Assembly: GCA_015039465.1 (NCBI GenBank)
Contig: MU130299.1
Coordinates: 149,430-203,909, forward strand
DNA length: 54,480 bases
Source: Phlegmacium glaucopus
Lineage: Eukaryota; Basidiomycota; Agaricomycetes; Agaricales; Cortinariaceae
Reading direction: 5' to 3'
In this document: in pieces, positions 35,576 through 44,829 of the stretch
Numbering within the stretch: position 1 is the first letter of the stretch
How the letters are laid out: each line of letters starts with the position of its first letter
Made by a program: the position numbers and the translations under genes
Notes under the pieces: model-generated
Database searches by the model: none
Told to the model about the DNA's origin: nothing
What the model saw: only the letters and a program-made list of their open reading frames with translations

Positions 35576-37360
35576 TTGTTAAAGGATGAGCTTTTCGTGG
35601 GATTAGAAGGGGAGAGAAACTGGAGCAAGACCACAAATCATCAATTAGAGAACCAAGGCTGCGCGATGTCACACCTGTCACAACAATTTGGCGCCAATAT
35701 TAATTATCCCCTTCAAAGTTCAAGTCCATTCGAATTCAAGCAGACCCAATATTATGTTGTCTCCTAAAAATGCCGGCTGCAGTAATAACATCTCAAGGTA
35801 GCCTGCCAGGGCCCATGGCCAACGCACTGCTGCTCTACTATCAAATTCGGAATCGGACGTAAATCAGCCTGCTCGATTCAGAGTAGTTTGAGAGTCCGTT
35901 TCTGCTCTTTCAAGTACAGACTTCCTTTACTTACTTATTTAATTTGACCAATTCATTTTCTTATTTTGGTAGAAAACTGGAATTTCCGCTCAAATTCTGG
36001 TGATTTTTCGAGGACAGTATACCTCCGAGTCATCACTCCAAACTTGCTCATCACTCAGGGATAGTCTTGGCCCCTTGAAATGTTCTCATGACGCTGATAA
36101 CTGCCGACAGAAAAGAACCAAGAAATACGTAAGAAAACCCAATTATTTATTTAACATGCCATGATAAATAAACGTACGCTAGTCCATACGCCAAGTTGGG
36201 CGCATGAACCATTGTAATATTATTCTAAAACTGTGAACGTTCATCGCCAACAATCATCAAATTCATGATAGAAATATGTAAACTATACGACAACAAAAGG
36301 GGTATCGACTGTCCAAGACATATTAGAGGAAGAAACAATCAAACTTAGGTGCCAAGGCAAGCCAAAACTTGAGTGAATTGGAGGTAGGTAAGGTCTGCTA
36401 CGAGGGGCTCGACAACAACAACCAGGACAACCTTCAAACCGTCAACGGGAACGCAGACAAGAGTGAGAATCTGGAATAGGAGGCCACTGCAAGATATTTG
36501 AAATGAGTGATTGGCAACTTAGGACGGCAGTCTTGTCAACCTTGTCGGCACCACCTACGCTCACAAGAGCCTCGGTCAGCTCCTCACAATTATGAGTAGA
36601 AAATAATACACTGACTCAACTCCACAGCGATAGGCTTAATAGTGTCGGTGGCATCGCTGAAATAATCAAGCAGACTTGCTTGGTTCGCCCCGACGGCCAG
36701 CCTGAGCAGGGAAGGCAGGGAAGGCAGGGAAGGCTGGAGGGGCTGGGGGAGCTGGGGGAGCTGGGGGAGCTGGGGGAGCTGGGGGAGCTGGGGGAGCTGG
36801 GAGGGCTGGGATGAGACCAAGGAGGCCAGAAAGGGGATCGAGGTTCGTCGCAGGGGCTGCAGATGAGAAAGTGGCGCATGCAAGAGCAACGAAAACAGAG
36901 ATGGAGCGGAAGGACAACATTTGTTTAAACAAATGTGGGTTTGTGTCTGGTAGACGAAGAGAGAGAGAGAGAAATTGAGAAAAGCAACTGAGGGAAATAG
37001 GAAAGCATGAGGGCATTAGTTTAAGTACCCCTCCAGCAGGATCAGTTGTTACTAGCCACGTCGACGAACTCTAGAATCGAAATTTACAGTTCTAGAATTA
37101 CGTTCATGTCTAGCTTCTAGTATGAAACGTCAACAATGTAACATTCTCCAAGCCAGAATCTTTCGCTTTTCTCCAGAAAGAAGAGGATGCTTGGGATGGT
37201 GTACGTTGCTACCAAAGACTAGACTAGACTAGATCGTCGATAACGAAATAACGAAGGTTTGTTAGTCGAATTTTTTATCTTTTTTCCCAGGATGTCTGGG
37301 GCGAACAACTGGGATGGAGTAAAGCTAGAGCTTGGCGGAATCCTGAAAGCAAAGGATGCA
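35331..37360. repeat. Segmental duplication, copy 2
   Basis: Second copy of 31906-34175, same orientation, with several indels: an extra roughly 180 bp near 36000-36180 and a large deletion inside the secreted-protein gene near 36515. The two copies are still close in sequence through UBA2 exon 1 and its promoter. Confidence 0.85.
36345..36920 (-). pseudogene. Decayed paralogue of the repeat-bearing secreted protein
   Basis: Copy of 32763-33806. The signal peptide is kept (M-L-S-F-R-S-I-S-V-F-V-A-L-A-C-A-T-F-S-S-A, start 36920). The repeat region is entirely different: a 9 bp unit 'agctggggg' repeated seven times gives Pro-Ala-Pro units instead of A-L-P-V-G-V-S units. A 2 bp deletion in the D-Y-F-S-D region makes a stop right after G-E-P-S-K-S-A (near 36675). 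Downstream, exon 4 is joined to part of exon 2 by a deletion near 36515. Either a pseudogene or a shortened secreted Pro/Ala-rich peptide of about 80 residues. Confidence 0.75.
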
Positions 37361-37747
37361 GTAGTTGTTGGAGTGATTGGAACCGATGTAGCGGTTCCGA
37401 GGTTGAGACAGGAGCCGAGGAACAATTAAATTGCTCACTTCTTTAATTACACGCAACCTTTCACCAGAAAGAACGTGTATTGGAAAGTCTCATGAGACTG
37501 ATACTTTGAGACTTCGTGGTTCTTTTGGGACGCCCCTGATTACTTCACCAATTAATACTATTATTATTATTGTTATTATTATTGAGGTGTCACATCAGTT
37601 ACAAATACTCTTATTTAATTAAATTGATATACTCAAATGCGGAAATATTGATTATATTAATGACCTACCTTTGAACCTAAGTCCAAAGGAGCACATTCTA
37701 CCAAAAATAAAATTTAATTAATCAAAATTTAAGTTGCCTAAGCTCAA
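36921..37747. other. Spacer before the transposon block
   Basis: To about 37360 it is segmental duplication copy 2. Beyond that it is AT-rich unique sequence with a (TAT)n/(TTA)n microsatellite at about 37558-37584. No gene supported. Confidence 0.55.
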
Positions 37748-38392
37748 TGTTTGGTTGTGGGGGCGTTGCATATCCCATCAAATAAGATAAACTGTTTATC
37801 TAATATCCTGATACCATCAAAGTCTCAATGATTTCATCAAATGTCTCACAAAGTCTCACAAAGTCTCACGGGGTCTCAAAGTCTCATGAGACTTTCCATT
37901 TCATGTTTGTCCTCCCTTTCACAGACATTGAAAAGCCATAGTCGTACTTGTTGCGAATTCGAGCGAGGTGGCCCTCAAGGCCACCGAAGACAAAGTAAGC
38001 AACTGTGGCACCAGTCACTGGCCACCACCATTGTTCCATATACATATATATACTAGATAAATTAACAACTTTACCTCAGTCCGTTGTATTGTGACTGAGG
38101 TGAGTAAAACTACAAAATACCCAGTCTTACTCTTACTTACCGTAGCGTAGTCTTGTGATCTCGATCACATCTATCTAGGTACGGTAACAAATCTAAATAT
38201 AGTCCGTTGTATCGTGACTGAGTCTTGTGATCTCGATCACATCTATCTAGCTTGATTAAAGCATCTATACATAACTCTAAGATGGCGGTTTTAGTTTTCT
38301 ACAGTACCTTACTGGTAAAATCCAGTAGTATATGTACTTGAGTAGTATCGAAACGAATAGATTCATTCTTGCTAAAATCACCTGTTCTTACA
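37748..38392 (+). mobile_element. Copia LTR-a (start uncertain)
   Basis: Ends ...TTACA at 38392, immediately followed by a primer-binding-site-like GGTTATGGGCC and then a gag reading frame. The start is placed at the first TGTT upstream with an LTR-like context and is not certain. It contains TATATATA at 38045-38052 and the palindrome cassette at 38074-38250. Confidence 0.6.
38074..38250 (+). repeat. LTR-a palindrome/cassette array (A-B-A'B)
   Basis: Palindrome CCTCAGTC-N11-GACTGAGG at 38074-38100; cassette B, 29 bp, at 38150-38178; partial A copy at 38201-38222 joined directly to an identical 29 bp B at 38222-38250. B itself contains TGTGATC-TC-GATCACA. Confidence 0.85.
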
Positions 38393-38405
38393 GGTTATGG
38401 GCCCC
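38393..38405 (+). promoter_or_regulatory. Copia primer-binding site, half-tRNA type
   Basis: GGTTATGGGCCCC directly after the LTR resembles the complement of the initiator-tRNA-Met anticodon stem-loop, the primer site type used by Copia-group elements. Seen again at 43502. Confidence 0.6.
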
Positions 38406-38485
38406 GCTCGTTGCAACTAAGAAAAAAGTTTTTATCAAGCTCATAACTGTCAACGCTATTGTGAAAGATATCTATCTGCTTTACA

Positions 38486-39464
38486 ATGTCTAATTCATCC
38501 TCTTTATCTGACTTTCTGAATTCTACTGTGCCTAAACTGGGCAACGAAGGCGAAAACTGGGGCATTTTTCTTGTTCATTTCAAAGACGCCGTCCAAGCGA
38601 AGGGATTCTGGGGTCACTTCAACGGATCTTGTGTTGCTCCTGTGTTGTCTGCCGAGCCAACCGCTATCAAAATAGCCGCTCTAGAAAAATGGGAGAAGGA
38701 TGAGTTTTCCACAAAAATGTTACTTTGTTACATTCCGTCACACGTTACTCCGGTCCGACTCCGACGGAGTTGTTTCCGGTAGTCCGTACTCCGTTCCAGT
38801 ACTTTCCCTTGTCTCCGACTCTACTCCTCCTACGTCCGACTCCGAGACTTCTCCGTATCACTCCGACTCTTCCGACGATATCCCAAACACCTTACCACAC
38901 CTTCGTCATAACAACTATTCCTTTGTCATCACTTTCCCACTATCAGTCAGCACACCAGCCATGGATTATTCACCCCAAGAATGCAGGACCTTTTCCGGGA
39001 GCAGAACGCAGCATTTATATTTATATTTTATATTTCGGATGCTATTCCTTTTATATTTAAGTACTCGAAACTTGTATGTTTTCCTCAGTTCGAATATCGA
39101 CTTAGTTTCCCACTCTTGGTCTTCCTCTAAGTTCTTTGCAACTTCCAGTTCCGTTCCGCTCTGTCTTACTCCGAAATTAGGACACGAAGGTTCTGGGTAG
39201 CACAGCACATAAGCTGAGGCTAAGTCCTATCCTTTCCGTGACTCCGTTCCGGTACTCCATCTGTTACTCCGTCCGAAACTCCGGAATAGAGTTCTCGAAC
39301 TTAACATACTTACTCAATGCTTACCTGATTCGACCATAATGGAAATATGTTCCAAGAATACGACTCGAGAGAGATGGGAGATGGTAGTGAGGGAGTACAT
39401 GCAGAAGGGAAGTTGTATGCAGACAGAGATGAGGGTGAAGTTTCTGACGATGAGATGTTCAGAA
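38486..39464 (+). pseudogene. Copia-1 gag, interrupted by a gypsy solo LTR
   Basis: Starts M-S-N-S-S-S-L-S-D-F-L-N with the copia gag hallmark N-W-G-I-F-L-V-H-F-K-D-A-V-Q-A-K-G-F-W. At 38726 a solo LTR splits it. Removing the insert and one TACTT restores the frame K-M-L-L-T-Q-C-L-P-D-S-T-I-M-E-I-C-S-K and on to F-L-T-M-R-C-S-E at 39464, where the hAT MITE begins. The remaining gag and the pol 5' part are absent. Confidence 0.85.
38726..39306 (+). mobile_element. Gypsy solo LTR, copy A (581 bp)
   Basis: TGTTACATTCC...ACTTAACA flanked by perfect 5 bp target duplications TACTT (38721-38725 and 39307-39311). Same family as 42538-43115 and 50114-50693. Richest in CpG of the three, so probably the youngest. 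Confidence 0.95.
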
Positions 39465-40273
39465 TAGGGATGCTGAAGTTCAGTTTGGTTTGGTTCGGGA
39501 CCCATTTTCTCAGAACCAGAACCAGAACCATTTAGGAAAACCAGAACCAGAACCAGAACCAGAACCAAACCAACAGAACCGGTTCTCTTGGTTTGGTTCT
39601 GGTTCAGAACCAGTTCAAACCATAAGAACCAGTTAAAAATAGACTTTTGTTAGGATATCACCAATTAGACAAGAAATTCTCATTTTAAATTTTATTTTCT
39701 AAAATTACATCTTATTTCTTAGAAATAAATATATCTTGAAATTTGAGGCCAGAAGTTTGTAGTATTGGTGTTATAACTATGACATCACTAAAAGTAAACA
39801 TGAAAAGAAAAAATACTACTAAATCATTTTGCCAACTAGTGACAACTTTGAATTGGATTCTTGCAATAGGAGTATATTAATATTAATAAAACCTGAAGTT
39901 ATAAAGTAAATGAGACATATTATTGATTATGTACTATGCCAGACCAAAAAATGATGTACTTCTGATTGGAAATATATTGTGTTGGTGACTTGAATAAATA
40001 TTTTCATTACAGATACAGGTACATTGTGCCATTTAACCTGTAAAATAATGCAAATAAGTAAATACATTACTTATATGTTTGCCTTGGGATATAGTGGTTC
40101 AGAATGGTTTGAACCGGTTCAGAACCGGTTCTCAGATTTCTGGCCAATTGAGAACCAGAACCAGAACCAGATGGCTGAGGCTGAACCAGAACCAGAACCA
40201 AACCAAGTTTCTGGTTTGGTTCAGTTGGTTCTGGTTCTCTGGACTGGTTCAGAACTGAACTTTGGCATCCCTA
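39465..40273. mobile_element. hAT-like MITE copy 1 (809 bp)
   Basis: Ends TAGGGATGC...AAGTTCAGT and its inverse (...TTTGGCATCCCTA). Both ends are dense in GAACCA/TGGTTC repeats; the core is AT-rich without coding capacity. Same family, opposite orientation, as 49256-50063. Flanks GTTCAGAA (left) and ATTGGGAA (right) do not form a clean 8 bp duplication: the left is copia gag, the right copia RNase H. Confidence 0.85.
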
Positions 40274-40780
40274 ATTGGGAACAAAGAAATTAGAATTGAT
40301 TTGTAGAGGTGAAGAGAGAGGGCTGGTGGGATATGTGGATGTGGATGGAGCATCGCAGGAGCATAGGCGAGCGATAACGGGGTACATTTCATGGTAGATG
40401 GGGGAGCCATATTGTGGTCATCAAAGAAGCAAGAGTTAGTCACCTTATTGATGATGGAAGCCGAATATATTGCAGCAACACATGCCACAAAAGAAGCAGT
40501 GTGGCTTCGCCGACTTATCAGCAAGTTATTTGGCTCAGTTGACACACCAATGATACTGTTCAGTGACAGCAAGTCTGCTATTGCATTAGCTGAAGACAGG
40601 CATTACCATGCATGCACGAAACACATCAACATATGCTACATCCGATACATCATTGAAGCCAGCACCATAAAATTAATTTATTGCTCTACCAACAACATGA
40701 CAGCCAATACATTAACTAAAGCCCTGCTGTCCATCAAAGCCAAACACTTCACCTCAGTGTTGGGACTTGGCACGGTTTGA
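40274..40780 (+). pseudogene. Copia RNase H remnant
   Basis: Reads L-G-T-K-K-L-E-L-I-C-R-G from 40276, then G-L-V-G-Y-V-D-V-D-G-A-S-Q-E-H-R-R-A-I-T-G-Y. A frameshift near 40390 follows, then V-D-G-G-A-I-L-W-S-S-K-K-Q-E, E-A-E-Y-I-A-A-T-H and L-F-S-D-S-K-S-A-I, ending at 40780. It is the C-terminal end of a copia polyprotein. The polypurine tract GAGGGGGAG (about 40787-40795) and an LTR follow directly. Confidence 0.85.
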
Positions 40781-40795
40781 ACCTTTGAGGGGGAG

Positions 40796-41121
40796 TGTTG
40801 AATTCCCAAACCGCGCATGACAAAGAACTTTGGTATTTTTATCTATATTTTCTTACTACAATTTTCCCTCTCCATTCTTGATTCATAACCCACCAACCAT
40901 TGTCACCATAACTCTCTGGGAATGGAGAAGCTTTTCACATATAGGATACATTTGATATGTTCCCATACCTCAGTCCTTTATTCCGAGACTGAGGTTTGTA
41001 CTACTACTTTACTATTACAGCTTGGGTCTGATTATAGTTACAGTTTCACTTTGTTCAATAGGTATAGAATACCGAAATATAGTCCTTTATTCCAAGACTG
41101 AGTTTAACTTTGTTCAATACA
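40796..41121 (+). mobile_element. Copia LTR-b (3' LTR of the RNase H remnant)
   Basis: TGTTGAATTCCC...GTTCAATACA, directly after a polypurine tract. TATAGGATA at 40940. Palindrome cassette at 40968-41119. Its sequence does not match LTR-a outside the shared architecture, so the gag at 38486 and this RNase H probably come from two different copia copies. Confidence 0.75.
40968..41119 (+). repeat. LTR-b palindrome/cassette array (A-B-A'B)
   Basis: CCTCAGTC-N11-GACTGAGG at 40968-40994; cassette B (AGTTTCACTTTGTTCAATA) at 41042-41060; partial A at 41081-41102 joined to B again (AGTTTAACTTTGTTCAATA) at 41101-41119, 18 of 19 identical. Confidence 0.85.
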
Positions 41122-41569
41122 CTGCTGCTCTGTAGAAATTAGGGGTCGGATTGAAGAACAAAGGCTCAACTGGTTACTAGACACAAGGCAGGAACTAGTG
41201 AGAGCAGGGATACAATATGTATTCATCAGCAAACTATGGACCATTATGTAATGCTCTATAGCACCATAGTGCCATAGTATGGGTCCCTATTTCTGTAGTG
41301 TCCAGCAGACACTATATAGTACTACATAGCATCACCTAGGGAGTTCATAGCACTCCATAATAGCTCCTTGTTATTCCATAGCACTCTGTACTGAGCTCAA
41401 TTTGCTGCTCCAATAGTATTGGTTTATTTTTTTCCGAGTGATTTGTTGAACCATTTTCTTACTCAAAGCCAAGTACTTGAAAAAAAATACTCTATGTATA
41501 TTGTCCAACTACCTACAATGTACTTGTCTAATTACACATAAAAATAAAAATCATTATACTATGTTGTTC
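41122..41569. other. Unassigned low-complexity spacer
   Basis: Contains repeated short words such as 'ccatag' and 'tagcactc' near 41255-41400. No gene or element boundary recognised. Confidence 0.4.
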
Positions 41570-41960
41570 ATTATTTGTTGTATGTCATTTGTGTGTTGTA
41601 TGCTGCTGTATGTCATCGTACATCACTGTATGTTGTTGTACATCACCATATATCATTGTACATTGCCATATGTCATTGTACATTACCATATGTCATTGTA
41701 CGTTGCCATATGTCGTCATATGTCGTTGTATGCCATCATATGCCGTTGTATGTCATTGTATGTCACTGTATGTTGTTGTATGTCACCATATGTTGCCATA
41801 TGTTGTTGTATGTTGTCATATGTTGTTATACATTGCCAATGTTGTTGTATGTCATTGTATGTCGTCATATGTTTGCCATATGCTGTCATATGCTGTTGTA
41901 TGCCATTGTATGCCATTGTATGTTGTGGTAGGTTGTCCTATGTGGTCATAGGATGTGGTA
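41570..41960. repeat. 12-bp minisatellite
   Basis: About 390 bp of degenerate 12-mers of the type TATGTCATTGTA / TATGTTGTTGTA. Because the unit is a multiple of three and lacks stops, all three forward frames stay open for 118-177 codons, giving Cys/Tyr/Val/His-rich hypothetical peptides that are not believable genes. Confidence 0.85.
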
Positions 41961-42132
41961 GATGCCAGCAATGTGGTGAGATGGTTGTGCTTGTAGTTGC
42001 TTGTAGTTAATAAAGAGAATTACAAAAGAAAAAAAAATGCACATAGTTGGTCTTTGTTGTTGCTGTTCCCCATTGTCAGAGTAATGCCTAATAGGATTAA
42101 AGAATAAGGGGGGTTGTCATTGTCAGTGCCAT

Positions 42133-42447
42133 TGTTAGGGGACACTCATTGTGTCCGCCTCTAGGTACGCTTAGTATTACTTACTTTCACTTTCACTCTA
42201 TGATAGTATTACATACCGCGTTCCCCTTCCTACCCTTTACAAACTCCCTTCCATTGTTGTAGTAGTTGACCCTTCGCCGATGTCAGTATCTAATTCTTGG
42301 TATCTACCTCGCCCTACCTTCTATTATGTACTGGCCATATATAGTCGTGTTAGTTCCCACGCTTTGTAGTATATAGGTGTAAGGTGCTTATCAAAGATAA
42401 GCACCTTAGAATTCAACTTGATTCCTGGGTCCTTACGTTCTCTAACA
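42133..42447 (+). mobile_element. Small solo LTR, copy 1 (315 bp)
   Basis: TGTTAGGGGACAC...GTTCTCTAACA, flanked by perfect 5 bp duplications GCCAT (42128-42132 and 42448-42452). It carries a perfect hairpin AAGGTGCTTATC-AAA-GATAAGCACCTT at 42381-42407, downstream of TATATAG (42338). Confidence 0.9.
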
Positions 42448-42537
42448 GCCATGGCCTAAGAAAGAAAAAAAAACCCAAAGTGAGTGTTTACCATTGTCGC
42501 ATCCATTGTTGTCATTGTCCCAGGTGATGTGGCAGGT

Positions 42538-43115
42538 TGTTACATTCCGTTATACATTACTCTGGTCCAGCTCCGTCGGAGTTGTTTCCGGTAGTCTGTA
42601 CTCCATTCCAGTACTCTCCCTTGTTTCCAGTTCTACTCCTCCTATGTCCAACTCTGAGACTTCCTCCGTATCATTCCAGCTTTTCCGACAATACTCCAAA
42701 CCCATTACCACACCTTTGCCATAACAACTATTTCTTTGTCATCACTTTCCCATTATCAGTCAGCACCCCTACTATGGATTATTCACCCAAGAATGCAGGA
42801 CTTTCTGGGAGCAGAGCACAGCACTTTATATTTATCTTTTATATTTTGGTTGCTATTCCTTTTATTATTTAAATACTCGAAACTTGTATGTTTTCCTCAG
42901 TTCAAATATCATCTTAGTTTCCTCCTCTTGTTTGTCCTCTAAGTCACTGAGGTGTTCCGTCTTTCCGTTCTCTTCTGGTTCCGAAATCAGGACATTGTAG
43001 GAGCTGGGCGGCACAGCACATATGCTGAGGCCAAAGTCCTTTCCGTTACTTGTTCCGGTTCCGTTCTGTCCGGTCCGGAGTTACTGCAATGTTTTCCCTT
43101 TGTCTAAACTTAACA
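42538..43115 (+). mobile_element. Gypsy solo LTR, copy B (578 bp)
   Basis: TGTTACATTCC...ACTTAACA, flanked by perfect 5 bp duplications CAGGT (42533-42537 and 43116-43120). Intermediate CpG content. Confidence 0.95.
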
Positions 43116-43120
43116 CAGGT

Positions 43121-43501
43121 GAAAGCGGTGATTTGTTGTTGTGACATGGTGACGTGGTGACATTGTTGAAAGGTTTAGGGCTGGGCTGTGTTGAGAGTGA
43201 AACTGCCATGGCCTGAATAGGAAAAGGCCACCATGAACAAAGCGGAGTGGGTGATGTGCCACAGAGCGGCTGCAGCCATTGTGGCATCTTCATATAAATA
43301 CTTTACACCTACATAGACATGCCTCAGTCAATTATATCTGTGACTGAGGTATGATATTTCTCTACTCTTCATTCATCTCACTTCACTTAGATTTAAATGT
43401 ACCTAGTGTCACTATATCTAGGTACAGTGGTTTAATACTAAGTTGATTATATCTGTGACTGAGTGTCACTATATCTAGATCTAGGGTATAAGATTTTAAC
43501 A
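43121..43501 (+). mobile_element. Copia-2 LTR-c (5' LTR, start unresolved)
   Basis: Ends ...TTTTAACA at 43501, followed by GGTTATGGGC. TATAAATA at 43293-43300. Palindrome cassette at 43322-43478. The left end is hidden among the nested solo LTR insertions upstream, so the start given is nominal. Confidence 0.65.
43322..43478 (+). repeat. LTR-c palindrome/cassette array (A-B-A'B)
   Basis: CCTCAGTC-N12-GACTGAGG at 43322-43349; cassette B (AGTGTCACTATATCTAG) at 43405-43421; partial A at 43441-43463 (18 bp identical to the first, ATTATATCTGTGACTGAG) joined to an identical B at 43462-43478. Confidence 0.85.
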
Positions 43502-43514
43502 GGTTATGGGCTTA
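43502..43514 (+). promoter_or_regulatory. Copia-2 primer-binding site
   Basis: GGTTATGGGCTTA directly after LTR-c, matching the site after LTR-a in its first ten bases. Confidence 0.6.
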
Positions 43515-43638
43515 CCAAAATCAGATACCCACCAGATTTAAAAAGGGGGTGATTTTTTTTCCTTCCTTACACGTGCTTGTCAATACACACCCATCATATC
43601 CTTAGTCGACAATTCTTTTTTGACACCCTTACTACACT

Positions 43639-44829
43639 ATGACACCTGCTCCTGAGACTACTAGCTCTCCTGTTGTCAACCCTACTGATGCCACAAAACC
43701 CATTGTGCATGTCCAGAATATCTCCACTCACTTCTCCAGTGAGAACCTGGACTGGACAAAAGCTAACTGGAAAAGTGGAGCACAACCATGGGACAAAGCC
43801 TTAATGTCTCTGCTCTAGGACACCACATTGATCCTGCTTGTAACTGTCCTCCTGATGTGCTTACTCACCCCACCTCATATGACAACTGGCTTACCAACAA
43901 TTGTTAGGGAACGTAAGGACCCAGGAACCAAGTTGAATTCTAAGGTGGTTATCTTTGATAACCACCTTACACATATATACTACAAGCGTGTGAGCCAATA
44001 CAACTATATATGGCTAGGACGTAATAGAAGGTAGGGTGTGTGTGATAAGTACAAGAATAGAAACCGACATCTCACAATGTCATCGGCGAAGTGTCAACTA
44101 CTACAACAATAAGAGGGAGTCCGTAAAGGGTAGGATGGGGAACGTGGCGAGTGATACGATCGTAGAGTGAAAGTGAAAGTATGAGTAGCTAAGCGTAAAT
44201 AGGGGCGGACACAATGAGTGTCCCCTAACAATGATCTTGCTGTTTGAGCTTTCCTTGAAATGCACTGCTCTGACTTTGAGCAGGAATTTAATGAGAAGTA
44301 CTCCACTACACTAGACTCATGGGAGGCCGCCCACCTCGCAGAGGGACCAGTCAAGCAGATGGAATTGATTTGTACAGCGTTCACTACTTGCATTCCTTGT
44401 AATAAAGACTAGGACGCCAAAGTACAACAGATTACGGAGGATATTGGACGAGCATTCAATATGCCTGGTGGCCTGTCCAAAGACGCACTAACCTGCATTG
44501 CTCTCCTATCTGCCCTTAGCAATGGCCATGAGCACCTTCGTGCCATCATTCAGCATGACCTGCAAAATGCCACTGCCGATAAACCCTTCTTACCACACCA
44601 CATCACGTCTTATATCGCTTCTGATACTCAACTCCTTTTAGGCAACGCTAACCGCATTGATACTCCTTCGGGCTCCTCTGCCATTGCCCTTACTACAAGG
44701 CCGGCCCCTGGAGGCCAAGAACCAGTCATCTGCTCCAATTGCAAGAAGAAACACCACACCGAGCCATATTGTATTGTGCTGGGAGGAGGAATGGCTGGCA
44801 AGACCATTGAGGAGTCAAGGGCAGCTTGA
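43639..44829 (+). pseudogene. Copia-2 gag, interrupted and decayed
   Basis: Starts M-T-P-A-P-E-T-T-S-S-P-V-V. Frameshift near 43760, insertion of a small solo LTR at 43902-44230, then W-E-A-A-H-L-A-E-G-P and, after one TAG (44410), M-P-G-G-L-S-K-D-A-L-T-C-I. The C-terminal zinc knuckle C-S-N-C-K-K-K-H-H-T-E-P-Y-C is intact. In-frame TGA at 44245-44247 and at 44827-44829, the latter separating gag from pol. Confidence 0.85.
43902..44230 (-). mobile_element. Small solo LTR, copy 2 (329 bp, inverted)
   Basis: Same family as 42133-42447 in opposite orientation, inserted in copia-2 gag. Left flank ACAAT; on the right the same word overlaps the terminal ACA, so the duplication is blurred. It carries AAGGTGGTTATC-AAA-GATAACCACCTT (read on the element strand), in which one base pair of the stem is swapped relative to copy 1. 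Confidence 0.85.

Noticed and set aside
38154..38170. TGTGATCTCGATCACA in LTR-a looks like an E. coli CRP site
   Set aside because: The organism is a fungus; the palindrome is part of the duplicated B cassette and the bacterial match is coincidence.
41477..42010. Cys/Tyr/Val/His-rich open frames of up to 177 codons
   Set aside because: They arise from the 12-bp minisatellite, which is open in all forward frames.
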